A stretch of DNA of 64,000 nucleotides from Macrostomum hystrix (Eukaryota > Platyhelminthes > Macrostomidae), in contig CATNEN010000039.1 of assembly GCA_950097015.1 (NCBI GenBank), forward strand, positions 10,262,001-10,326,000, written 5' to 3'. The translations under genes and the position numbers were made by a program. This document shows, one piece after another, positions 1-10,584 of the stretch. The notes below the pieces were generated by a model. That model had not been told where the DNA came from and ran no database searches. It saw nothing but the letters and a program-made list of their open reading frames with translations. Each line of letters begins with the position of its first letter. The first letter of the stretch is position 1.

Positions 1-811
1 ACCGAGAGGCCAGCGGAGGAGGGGTCAGCGCGCAGGCCCACGGAGCAGTCAACTTATATTATTATTTATTTGTCATTTTCAAATTGAGGTTTCAGCAGCG
101 GTGGCAGCGGTGGCAGCAATGCACTGTAAACTGCCAGAGCTGCAAACGCTTATACCTTCAGATGCCCAACAGGTTTGAGGGTCCCACTGAAGGGAATGAG
201 TGAAGGGCGAAGGAGCGACCCAGTCTAAGTTAGTGAGCACGACTCAAAAGGCAGCAATCTCCTATATTCTGTCTTTATTTTCTTTGATGACAAAAGAGCC
301 AAGGGAGGGTGGGTGCTCAGGTGGTGCTCAGGTGACTTCGCTTATTAAACATTAGCCGCAGTTCTTTGTATGACTGCGGTGTTTTAATTGCGGCATAAAC
401 AATGGCGGCGCTCAACTTGCTTATCGCTGACGACATTTTTCTCGACTTCTTCGTCTCGATTCGAAACGATTGATAGCTGTTTGTTGCCGTGAATCAGGAA
501 GATATCAATTACAATACGTGTGCAAGGGCGAGCTACCAGTAGTACATGCATTTCTGTTGTCTACCTGAAATTACTTGAATAGTTCAGGTGTGTGTGTTGA
601 CCCCTCTCCAAGCAAATGAGGGAGCACAGATCTCTCTCTGTGTATGTGCGTTGTTTCGCCTATCTTATCTGAATGCTACTCAAAGGCCCCCTCTCTCTCT
701 CTAAAACAAAGATGCCATCTCGACACCTGTCAATCATTCTCTCTTCTGTCTGAAAAAGCTGCTACTAAATGAGCTGTAATTGTTCTGGCAGGTGTTTTCT
801 CCTTGCATCGC
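1..811. other. Non-coding left flank
   Basis: No convincing gene was seen except a 24-codon open frame at 402-473, listed separately. The first 50 bases are GC-rich and could be the edge of an exon or UTR of a gene lying outside the window. A CT-rich stretch lies around 685-705. Confidence 0.5.
402..473 (+). CDS. Possible first exon, RGS22-like start (speculative)
   Basis: A 23-codon frame starts with a good initiation context (AACAATGG). It reads MAALNLLIADDIFLDFF before a short tail and a stop. The DDIFLDFF segment recalls the LATDDFLVDYFNTF region near the N-terminus of RGS22-type regulators of G-protein signalling, so this could be a first coding exon whose donor lies near the FF codons. 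No strong GT donor is visible there, and no continuation exon was found before the 41-bp array. It is too short to identify; chance similarity is quite possible. Confidence 0.13.
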   Translation: MAALNLLIADDIFLDFFVSIRND

Positions 812-1402
812 TACAGGTGATGCAACCTGCATAACAGCTAGTGCAATAGTAGAACAGGTGATGCAACCTGCATAACAGCTAGTGCAATAGTAAAACAGGT
901 GATGCAACCTGCATAACAGCTAGTGCAATAGTAGAACAGGTGATGCAACCTGCATAACAGCTAGTGCAATAGTAGAACAGGTGATGCAACCTGCATTACA
1001 GCTAGTGCAATAGTAGAACAGGTGATGCAACCTGCATAACAGCTAGTGCAATAGTAGAACAGGTGATGCAACCTGCATAACAGCTAGTGCAATAGTAGAA
1101 CAGGTGATGCAACCTGCATAACAGCTAGTGCAATAGTAGAACAGGTGATGCAACCTGCATTACAGCTAGTGCAATAGTAGAACAGTTGATGCAACCTGCA
1201 TTACAGCTAGTGCAATAGTAGAACAGGTGATGCAACCTGCATTACAGCTAGTGCAATAGTAGAACAGGCGATGCAACCTGCATAACAGCTAGTGCAATAG
1301 TAGAACAGGTGATGCAACCTGCATAACAGCTAGTGCAATAGTAGAACAGGTGATGCAACCTGCATAACAGCTAGTGCAATAGTAGAACAGGTGATGCAAC
1401 AT
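812..1402. repeat. 41-bp minisatellite, about 14 units
   Basis: Direct repeats of a 41-bp unit containing GGTGATGCAACCTGCATAAC and AGCTAGTGCAATAGTAG. Copies differ mainly by a single A/T change (CATAAC or CATTAC) and a few point changes, so amplification is recent. The unit contains the dyad GATGCAACCTGCATAA. Confidence 0.95.
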
Positions 1403-1904
1403 GAAAATGTATCCAATAAATGAAAGTGTAAACATGTTTAGAGATCGCAATTGAGCTGTGCTAATCAGTACTCATTGAATCGAATTCAGTTTACTAAAAA
1501 TGTTATGGCCAGGTGAAGTTTGCACGTCAATAAAACAGAGTAGAAATCTTATCGCCGGCAATTTTAATGCTGAAATTTTCACTAGACTGATAAATAGGGT
1601 TATATGAGAATATTGACACAATGTGTAACCCGATTGCTGCTTCGATAACAGACTCGCCGCTAAACAGTAAGATTATAGATCATCTGTATAGCCAAACAGG
1701 TGTTGTGGAGATTTTGGCAAGATGGCGACTTTCGCACAGTTCGTCTAAATATGGCATTGCACAAACCAATTTAACTGTTCCAGAATCTGTTAGACATGTT
1801 TAGAACCTGTTAGACAGGTTTAAAAATGTAGTTACATACACATAGTGCAGCATTTGTGTGACCTTCGCTGGGGTGGTCAACAGTATATTGTTTGGCGTGG
1901 CTTA

Positions 1905-2735
1905 GAGCCAGTGTACATTGTTGGGGGTTGTATAGAGCCAGTTGTACATTTTTGGGGGTTGTCTAGAGCCAGTGTACATTGTTGGGGGTTGTCCAGGGCC
2001 AGTGTACATTGTTGGGGTTGTCCAGATCCAGTGTACATTGTTGGGGGTTGTCTAGAGCACGTGTACACTGTTGGGGGTTGTCTAGAGCACGTGTACACTG
2101 TTGGGGGGTTGTCTAGAGCCAGTGTATATTGTTGGGGGTTGTCTAGAACCAGTGTACATTGTTAAGGGTTGTCTAGAGCACGTGTACACTGTTGGGGGTT
2201 GTCTAGAGCCAGTGTACATTGTTGGGGTTGTCCAGATCCAGTGTACATTGTTAAGGGTTGTCTAGAGCACGTGTACACTGTTGGGGGTTGTCTAGAGCCA
2301 GTGTACATTGTTGGGGTTGTCCAGATCCAGTGTACATTGTTAAGGGTTGTCTAGAGCACGTGTACACTGTTGGGGGTTGTCTAGAGCCAGTGTACATTGT
2401 TGGGGGTTGTCCAGGGCCAGTGTACATTGTTGGGGTTGTCCAGATCCAGTGTACATTGTTAAGGGTTGTCTAGAGCACGTGTACACTGTTGGGGGGTTGT
2501 CTAGAGCCAGTGTACATTGTTGGGGGTTGTCTAGAACCAGTGTACATTGTTAAGGGTTGTCTAGAGCACGTGTACATTGTTGGGGGTTGTCCAGAGCACG
2601 TTTACACTGTTGGGGGTTGTATAGAGCCAGTGTACATTGTTGGGGGTTGTCTAGAGCCAGTGTACAATGTTTGAGGTTGTCTAGAGCCAGTGTACATTGT
2701 TTGAGGTTGTCTAGAGCCTTTATCCATAGGCAAAC
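1905..2735. repeat. 30-bp minisatellite family A, first array (about 27 units)
   Basis: Units of about 30 bp carry TTGTCTAGAGCCAGTGTACA followed by TTGTTGGGGG. Variants GAGCACGTGTACACTG and CCAGATCCAG recur in blocks of three or four units, showing higher-order duplication (for example 2169-2260 repeated at 2258-2350). Open frames here exist only because the unit is near 30 bp. Confidence 0.95.
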
Positions 2736-3600
2736 CAATTTTCCCTAGGTTTATCTTGCAGCACTTATTAAACATGTTTAGTACTTGTTAGACAGATTTA
2801 TAATAGATACTGCTACTATGGATTCAGATGTGGACCAAGTTCATTTCTAAAATGAATCTTCATTCCGCCATGAGTATGCGGAAAGTTGTACCGAAAGAAC
2901 ACATAGGAACAAAATCCACACACATTCAGACCGGACCGCATAGCTTGTTTTTGTAGGTTAGAAAAAGATTTTCTTAGTCAGGTCATTTACGTTGAAAACA
3001 GTGTCAATAGCAGAGCGATTCGCAAACAGAAGAATTTCTTGTTTATCACCTGTCAGTCCGCAGCTTCATTTCTATTTGTCTCTCTGGCCATCTCTGGGCC
3101 TCTCAAAGCTTGAGCTTGTGGTGAATCCACAGCAATAAACAACTTGCCAATTGCTGTCTTCGAATCTACTACTTTCTAGACTACTACCATTAGTAGAGTA
3201 GTAAGGAACATTTAACTAGAATTAAGTCGAATCCAGTGACACGAATCAGAGGTTTTAATCTAATTTTGAAATGTAATTATCATTTGTAGGTTTTCTACGC
3301 TTAAAAATATATTTACTAATCCAGTTGCACACAGACTCGAGAAAGTAAATATAACGAAAACCACAAAATGCTTGATCAATAATGTAGATTTAAGGTGCGA
3401 CAGCTGATTACATCAATAACGAAAAAAGAAAACAGCTGATTATTCTGAGAACAAATATTTCTGCGCTAATTCTACTGAATAATAAGATACATAACTTTTT
3501 GAATCATTTTTGGCTACTGACAAATATAAAAAGGCACTTTTAAGAGACTTAATAAATCTTCGAAAAATTACATAATTTGTAAGCAAAAATGCACACTATG
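2736..3600. other. AT-rich spacer between two copies of one array
   Basis: Unique, AT-rich sequence with no frame that looks coding and no recognised element. It separates two arrays of the same 30-bp family. Confidence 0.5.
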
Positions 3601-4640
3601 ATAGGACTTGTCTAGAGCCAGTGTGCATTCCTGTGGGGTGTCTAGCGCCAGTGTACATTTTTTGGGGTTGTCCAGAGCCAGTGTACATTGCTGGGGGTTG
3701 TTCAGAGCCAGTGTAAATTGTTAGGGGCTGTTCAGAGCCAGTGTACATTGTTAGGGGCTGTTCAGAGCCAGTGTACATTGTTAGGGGTTGTTCAGAGCCA
3801 GTGTACATTGTTTGGGGTTGTCTAGGGCCAGTGTACATTGTTTGGGGTTGTCTAGGGCCAGTGTACATTGTTTGGGGTTGTCTAGGGCCAGTGTACATTG
3901 TTTGGGGTTGTCTAGGGCCAGTGTACATTGTTTGGGGTTGTCTAGGGCCAGTGTACATTGTTTCGGGTTGTCCACATCCAGTGTACATTGTTAGGGGTTG
4001 TTCAGAGCCAGTGTATATTGTTAGGGGTTGTTCAGAGCCAGTGTACATTTTTGGGGTTGTCCAGAGCCAGTGTACATTGCTGAGGGTTGTTCAGAGCCAG
4101 TGTACATTGTTTGGGGTTGTCTAGGGCCAGTGTACATTGTTTGGGGTTGTCTAGGGCCAGTGTACATTGTTTGGGGTTGTCCACATCCAGTGTACATTGT
4201 TAGGGGTTGTTCAGAGCCAGTGTATATTGTTAGGGGTTGTTCAGAGCCAGTGTACATTTTTGGGGTTGTCCAGAGCCAGTGTACATTGCTGAGGGTTGTT
4301 CAGAGCCAGTGTACATTGTTTGGGGTTGTCTAGGGCCAGTGTACATTGTTTGGGGTTGTCCAAATCCAGTGTACATTGTTTGGGGTTGTCCACATCCAGT
4401 GTACATTGTTAGGGGTTGTTCAGAGCCAGTGTACATTGTTAGGGGTTGTTCAGAGCCAGTGTACATTGTTAGGGGTTGTTCAGAGCCAGTGTACATTGTT
4501 TGGGGTTGTTCAGAGCCAGTGTACATTGTTAGGGGTTGTCTAGGGCCAGTGTACATTTTTTGGGGTTGTTCAGAGCCAGTGTACATTGTTAGGGGTTGTT
4601 CAGAGCCAGTGTACATTGTTTGGGGTTGTTCAGAGCCTTT
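3600..4640. repeat. 30-bp minisatellite family A, second array (about 34 units)
   Basis: Same family as at 1905-2735 (CAGAGCCAGTGTACATTGTT core) but with its own variants, TTCAGAGCCAG and TCTAGGGCCAG. A block of about 210 bp beginning near 4020 is repeated near 4230, so segmental duplication as well as unit duplication has occurred. The array ends about 100 bp from the WASHC1 stop codon. Confidence 0.95.
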
Positions 4641-4728
4641 ATCGGAATGTTTCTGAGAATCATAAATCTACTGGTATTTAAGAAACATGCGATCCCATAT
4701 TATACTGAAAGCAGTCAGTTATAAGTAT

Positions 4729-4734
4729 TTTATT
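4729..4734 (-). terminator. WASHC1 poly(A) signal AATAAA
   Basis: AATAAA on the minus strand lies six bases beyond the TAG stop of WASHC1, implying a very short 3' UTR. The hexamer is seen; its use is inferred. Confidence 0.55.
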
Positions 4735-4739
4735 GAACC

Positions 4740-4772
4740 CTAATCCCAATCATCTTCTTCGCCGCTGCCGCT

Positions 4773-4804
<32 letters not shown>

Positions 4805-7407
4805 CTCCACCGCCGCCGCCTCCTCCTCCTCCTCCATCGCCAATCATCGCACTGATTCGATCGAACATCGAGTTGCCGGTGGACTTTGAGCTGCCACCGC
4901 CGCCGCCGCTGCCGCTACCAGCGCCGCCGCTGCCGCCAACGCCCCCGCCAGCGATGCCCTGGCGCCGACGGTCCAGCTTGAGCTTCAACTGAGCCATCAG
5001 GTCTAGGCCGCCGCCACCGCTAGAGCCTCCACCCGCACGCGTGCCTCCATCGACTTCGTCAGCTGCGCCGCCGCCAACATCAACAGCCTCGCGGTAGTCG
5101 CGCAATTGCCGCTTCTTAGCCAGTTTGCGCTCCTTCACGGAACGCAGGCGGGCATTCTCGGCGCCGCCGGCCCGTCTGATGGCGTCCAGTAGGTTGGCCC
5201 GGCCGGAGCCGCCAGAGTCGTCGACAACGCCGGGAGCTTGAGACGAAGGCGGCGGAGGCGGCGGTGGCGGAGGCGGCGGTGGTGGCGGAGGCGGCGGTGG
5301 TGGCGGAGGCGGCGGAGGCGGAGCCGCAGAATGCACTGATGTCGGTGGAGGCGGCGGTGGAGGCGGCGGCGGAGGCGGCGGCACTGCGGCTGCAATCGAG
5401 GAGGCGGACGCCGCAGTCGCAGCCGCAGCAGATCCGGTAGGCAGTGGCGGTGGCAGCTCGCCGAGCGATGATAGCAGGATGATATTGTCAGCATCGGAGG
5501 GCGCAATACCCGGTCCTAGGTCGCCGCTGTAGGCGACATTCTCGGCGACGCCGCGAAGCTGTGGCAGCATGGACGGCAGGCTGTCGAGGTCCGGCACAGC
5601 GCCAAGGCTGGGCATGTAGAGCAGCGAGCCGCCGTCTGGGCGATAAAGCCGATCGCCGATTCGGATGGAGTCGGGTGCCTCGCCTGGACCGGCCTTCAAA
5701 GAGTCGTCGTCGATGCCGGCGTCGCGTCGGGTTCTGGTGACGACGCCCAGAGGGTCGATCAGGGTGTAGCGCTTGTAGGGGTTCTCGGCGGTGTTGAAAA
5801 GCAGCAGGCTGCTCAGCGAGGTGAGGCTCGACGGCAACCGGCCTAGGCCTTCCTCCCTCACCGTGGCTTCGATGTCTGCGTCTGTTGAACCGCCACCAGC
5901 GGCAGCTGCTGATGCGTTTCGACTTGGAGGCCGCAGGCTTACCTGGGTGAGAAAAGAACAGCTGCGAATTTTATTAGGTTTAGGAGGGCAAAGGGCATTG
6001 ACTCCCTCGGGCTCGGGAGGGCATTGACTCCCTCAGGCTCAGGAGGGCATTGACTCCCTCGGGCTCGGGAGGGCATTGACTCCCTCAGGCTCAGGAGGTC
6101 ATTGACTCCCTCGGGCTCGGGAGGGCATTGACTCCCTCAGGCTCAGGAGGGCATTGACTCCCTCGGGCTCGGGAGGGCATTGACTCCCTCAGGCTCAGGA
6201 GGTCATTGACTCCCTCGGGCTCGGGAGGGCATTGACTCCCTCAGGCTCAGGAGGGCATTGACTCCCTCGGGCTCGGGAGGGCATTGACTCCCTCAGGCTC
6301 AGGAGGGCATTGACTCCCTCGGGCTCGGGAGGACATTGACTCCCTCGGGCTCGGGAGGGCATTGACTCCCTCGGGCTCAGGAGGGCATTGACTCCCTCAG
6401 GCTCAGGAGGGCATTGACTCCCTCAGGCTTGGGAGGGCATTGACTCCCTCGGGCTCGGGAGGGCATTGACTCCCTCAGGCTTAGGAGGGCATTGACTCCC
6501 TCGGGCTCAGGAGGGCATTGACTCCCTCGGGCTCGGGAGGGCATTGACTCCCTCGGGCTCGGGAGGACATTGACTCGAATGATCCTGACTCAAACCTGCA
6601 TGAAGTGGCGCATCTCCATCAGAACCGACTCATTCAGAGCCTCCCGCTGGCTCCGTACCAGACGGGCCACGGTCAGCAGTCCGCGCTCCGCCTCGGTCAG
6701 GCCGGCGAATGGCGACTGAAAGGAAGAGGCGTTGGCGGAGCCAGCCGCCACCGGATACTTCGGCGAGGCGAACACCTGGAGCGGAGGAAGATTTTAGGAT
6801 TAGTAAGATTTAAGCCTTACAACCAATGCGCACAAGACACTACTATCGAATCCAAATCAGCAGTAGCATCGAGTGCGCACCTGCACAGCCCGAGTTGTGC
6901 CCTTCAGCGAGTCGATCTTGGCCTGACAGGCGGCCGCGCGTCTTCGCATAGCTGCGCAGGCCGCCAACTGCTCGGCAACCCTGCAGAGTGAGACGGGAAT
7001 CACCTGGTCTGGGGGCCAACACTGGAATTGGCAACCTAGCTCACGACTTATCTCCCTAGTGCAACACTTTCTTTTAAGCCTCCCTACTTTACAGCTACAT
7101 CCACCTTCTCGCCCTCTCCCTCCACCTTCTCGCCCTCTCCCTCCACCTTCTCGCCCTCTCCCTCCACCTTCTCGCCCTCTCCCTCCACCTTCTCGCCCTC
7201 TCCCTCCACCTTCTCGCCCTCTCCCTCCACCTTTTCGCCCTCTCTCTCAGCCTCTGCATCGCACCTGGACTCGAGCCGGCCAAACACGGTATCGGCCACG
7301 GACTCCAAGCAGGCGAGAGAGTCGGCAGTCTGCACCAGAAGCTCTTCGTGACGCAGCTGGGCAGATGGAAGCTGAACTTGCAGCTTGTCCAATGGCTGGC
7401 CAAGCAT
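4740..7407 (-). CDS. WASHC1: WASH complex subunit 1 (WASHC1), 4 exons, 541 aa
   Basis: WASH is a WASP-family Arp2/3 activator that nucleates branched actin on endosomes within the pentameric WASH complex. Exons, 5' to 3': 7407-7265, 6980-6881, 6775-6596, 5942-4740; phases agree and the total is 1626 bp. Family signatures in order are the N-terminal helical region (ending AKIDSLKGTTRAVQ, then VFASPKYP), EEGLGRLPSSLTSLSSLLLF and NPYKRYTLIDPLG, DLGPGIAPS, two long proline tracts (about residues 325-385), a WH2 helix NLLDAIRRAGG with KERKLAKKRQ, and a terminal acidic EEDDWD that supplies the Arp2/3-binding tryptophan. Exon 4 encodes a poly-glycine run just before that tail. Introns 1 and 3 contain 21-bp and 26-bp minisatellites. 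The start ATG at 7407 fits the family N-terminus, but an extra upstream exon cannot be excluded. Confidence 0.93.
5943..6595. repeat. 26-bp minisatellite filling WASHC1 intron 3
   Basis: About 23 units of 26 bp (GGAGGGCATTGACTCCCTC plus GGGCTC) occupy 5976-6580 of this 653-bp intron. Units alternate between TCGGGCTCGGGAGG and TCAGGCTCAGGAGG, a two-unit higher-order pattern. The array starts about 35 bp from one exon and ends about 15 bp from the donor of the other. Confidence 0.95.
7092..7240. repeat. 21-bp minisatellite in WASHC1 intron 1
   Basis: About seven near-identical units containing TCCACCTTCTCGCCCTCTCC. On the gene strand it is GA-rich, and because 21 is a multiple of three it continues the exon-1 reading frame as an EGEKVEG repeat. 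Homology to WASH requires splicing out at 7264, so this is intron. Confidence 0.9.
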
Positions 7408-7608
7408 TTTATTGGCTATGAACTGCAGCCAATGGCGTGAAACGGAGACCAACTTTCTAAACTTTTATGATGTTTTTTCTGTGGCTAATATTGCGTGCTG
7501 AAATGATTGCGTTTACACATTTCTTATTACATTCCCCAGACTGCCCTACTTAAGGATTTAGGATAATTGGCTGTCTATAGCTTGAGGATTCGACACAAAT
7601 TTCTGCGG
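7408..7608. promoter_or_regulatory. WASHC1 5' flank
   Basis: About 200 bp between the WASHC1 start codon and the next minisatellite. It must hold the 5' UTR and proximal promoter, unless an upstream exon exists. No TATA element or other clear motif was recognised. Confidence 0.3.
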
Positions 7609-8922
7609 AATCTGAGAACATGGGATAATTAGCTGCCGAATCTGAGAACATGGGATAATTAGCTGCAGAATCTGAGAACATGGGATAATTAGCTGCAGAA
7701 TCTGAGGATCTGGGATAATTAGCTGCAGAATTTGAGAACATGGGATAATTAGCTGCAGAATCTGAGAACATGGGATAATTAGCTGCAGAATCTGAGGATC
7801 TGGGATAATTAGCTGCAGAACCCGAGGATCTGGGATAATTAGCTGCAGAACCCGAGGATCTGGGATAATTAGCTGCAGAATATGACAACATGGGATAATT
7901 AGCTACAGAATCTGAGAACATGGGATAATTAGCTGCCGAATCTGAGAACATGGGATAATTAGCTGCAGAATCTGAGAACATGGGATAATTAGCTGCAGAA
8001 TCTGAGAACATGGGACAATTAGCTGCGGAATCTGAGGATCTGGGATAATTAGCTGCAGAATCTGAGGATCTGGGATAATTAGCTGCAGAATCTGAGGATC
8101 TGGGATAATTAGCTGCAGAATCTGAGAACATGGGATAATTAGCTACAGAATCTGAGAACATGGGATAATTAGCTGCAGAATCTGAGAACATGGGATAATT
8201 AGCTGCAGAATCTGAGAACATGGGATAATTAGCTGCAGAATCTGAGGATCTGGGATAATTAGCTGCAGAATATGACAACATGGGATAATTAGCTACAGAA
8301 TCTGAGAACATGGGATAATTAGCTACAGAATCTGAGAACATGGGAAAATTAGCTGCAGAATCTGAGAACATGGGATAATTAGCTGCAGAATCTGAGAACA
8401 TGGGATAATTAGCTGTAGAACCCGAGGATCTGGGATAATTAGCTACAGAATCTGAGAACATGGGATAATTAGCTACAGAATCTGAGAACATGGGAAAATT
8501 AGCTGCAGAATCTGAGAACATGGGATAATTAGCTGCAGAATCTGAGGATCTGGGATAATTAGCTGCAGAATCTGAGGATCTGGGATAATTAGCTGCAGAA
8601 TATGACAACATGGGATAATTAGCTACAGAATCTGAGAACATGGGATAATTAGCTGCAGAATCTGAGAACATGGGATAATTAGCTGCAGAATCTGAGAACA
8701 TGGGATAATTAGCTGCAGAATCTGAGAACATGGGATAATTAGCTGCAGAATCTGAGAACATGGGATAATTAGCTGCAGAATCTGAGAACATGGGATAATT
8801 AGCTGCAGAATCTGAGAACATGGGATAATTAGCTACAGAATCTGAGAACATGGGATAATTAGCTGCAGAATCTGAGAACATGGGATAATTAGCTGCAGAA
8901 TCTGAGAACATGGGATAATGAT
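7608..8922. repeat. 30-bp minisatellite, about 44 units
   Basis: Units contain ATGGGATAATTAGCTGCAGA and ATCTGAGAAC. Three variants (GAGAACATG, GAGGATCTG, GACAACATG) are arranged in repeated blocks. A 453-codon minus-strand frame of the decapeptide type MFSDSAANYP runs through it, but only because the unit is exactly ten codons without a stop. Confidence 0.95.
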
Positions 8923-9310
8923 GGCATCACGATCTGGGACGCCAGCTTACAAACACCAGGACCCTGTTAAGAAATTTTTCCCATGCTAAAATGATTGTCA
9001 CAAAAGTTTGACTAATAATCTAGGTGTTAACAGCACTTTTAGATTTATATTTGCAACACTTTGGACTTTTAGGATAGCTCACGCTTTTTAACGTAGCAAA
9101 AGGCAGCAAAAGACATCATCATAAAGTATAGAAAACATGGCAGGTCAAAAATGTTGTAATTTATAACACAGTAATCGGTCTCACTATAGTTTATACAGTA
9201 ATCATTGTTGGCAAAATAAGTTATTCTGCAGTAAGTAATTTCAATTGGTGGTGCAGTTGAGGCACATGATCAGCAGATATTGTTTTTTAACTTTAATTAT
9301 TTCATGATCG
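8923..9310. other. AT-rich spacer
   Basis: Nothing recognisable; AT-rich unique sequence with no supported gene. Confidence 0.5.
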
Positions 9311-9314
9311 GAAA

Positions 9315-9662
9315 AATGAGACGGGGGAGAGATGAGACAGGGGTGAGATTAAACAGCGGAGAGATGAGACAGCGGAGAGATGAGACAGGGGAGAGATAAG
9401 ACAGGGGAGAGATGAGACAAAGGAGAGATGAGACTGGGGAGAGATGAGACATGGCAGAGATTAGACAAGGCAGAGATGAGACAAAGGAGAGATAAGACGG
9501 GAGAGATGAGACAGTGGAGAGATGAGACGGGGCTGAGATGAGACGGCATAGAGGAGACAGGGGTGAGATGAGACAGGGGAGAGATGAGACAGTGGAGAGA
9601 AGAGACGGGGCTGAGATGAGACGGCATAGAGGAGGCAGGGGAGAGATGAGACAGTGGAGGGC
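9315..9662. repeat. 16-17-bp GAGATGAGAC minisatellite
   Basis: Irregular repeats of GAGATGAGACAGGGGAGA. The same motif family on the opposite strand fills the right end of the window (63830-64000), and a short piece sits inside the 33-bp array near 12194-12235. Confidence 0.9.
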
Positions 9663-10584
9663 AGTTATGTTTACTGTTGCCAGTACAAAGCTCTGACGGC
9701 TAGTTAGAAAATCTAAAAGTTAGTTTATTATTTCGTTTGTGAAACACACGATGGAAAATTGAAAGAGTTAGAAAATTCGATAAGTATAGGTGATTTGTGA
9801 TACAGGGATGAGAATAAAAACAAATATCAATAAAGAACAAGTGAATGGTTTGTTAGCACAGCTAGTGAAACAAATTCATAAAATGGAACAGTTAAAAACA
9901 CTTGGTTATGCACACGTGTAAAGGCAGTTTAGTGCTCAAAGTTCTCTAGTTTGAGTTTGCTCATAGCAGCATCAGACAGGTGGGTCCAGAAAAAAGCTGT
10001 GTTTCTTACCAAAGTTAATAGATAATAATAAAAAGAACTAACAAATAGAATGCGATCGATAGAGAATCAGCAAATTCAATTGATAAGAGTTCAATTGTTA
10101 AAACTAGCTGCCCCAGGTAAAAGGCCAGATATTTCATCACAATAAGCAAATAACTCAATGAAATTTCCTGAATTTTCGTGATACCTTTTTTCAATATTCT
10201 TATTCAATCCATTTCAACAATGGGATCTGCCAAAAATAATAATCAAAACATAAATATTTGATTTAATCACTAGCACACTCATAATCAAACAACATGTAAA
10301 CAGTAGTTAAAGATAATAATATGCTAATATAGTACACACACAGCACAGAGAATAACAATGAACAATGAGCAAAATTATAAGCTACGTGCAATGGTGTTTG
10401 GTAATGTTAAAAACTGATTTATAAAATATGAAACTAGCTAAACAATGAATACAGTGGAAATTTACTTTTTTTGAAGTGATTAGTTTCAATCAAAGACTTA
10501 TTCTTATAAATTTAGAATATACATTTACTTACTTTTTCCCATTAGAACGCGGTATTTTATCTTATTTTCTGATACTATTGTTCT
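9663..10584. other. AT-rich spacer
   Basis: AT-rich unique DNA with no supported coding or RNA gene. Confidence 0.5.

Noticed and set aside
7084-7452. EGEKVEG repeat as part of WASHC1
   Set aside because: The repeat is in frame with exon 1, but the WASH family sequence continues only if it is removed by the GT at 7264.
7550-8911. 453-codon frame of MFSDSAANYP decapeptides
   Set aside because: The unit is 30 bp, so any stop-free phase stays open. There are no flanking exons or unique coding ends, and the substitution pattern shows no codon bias.
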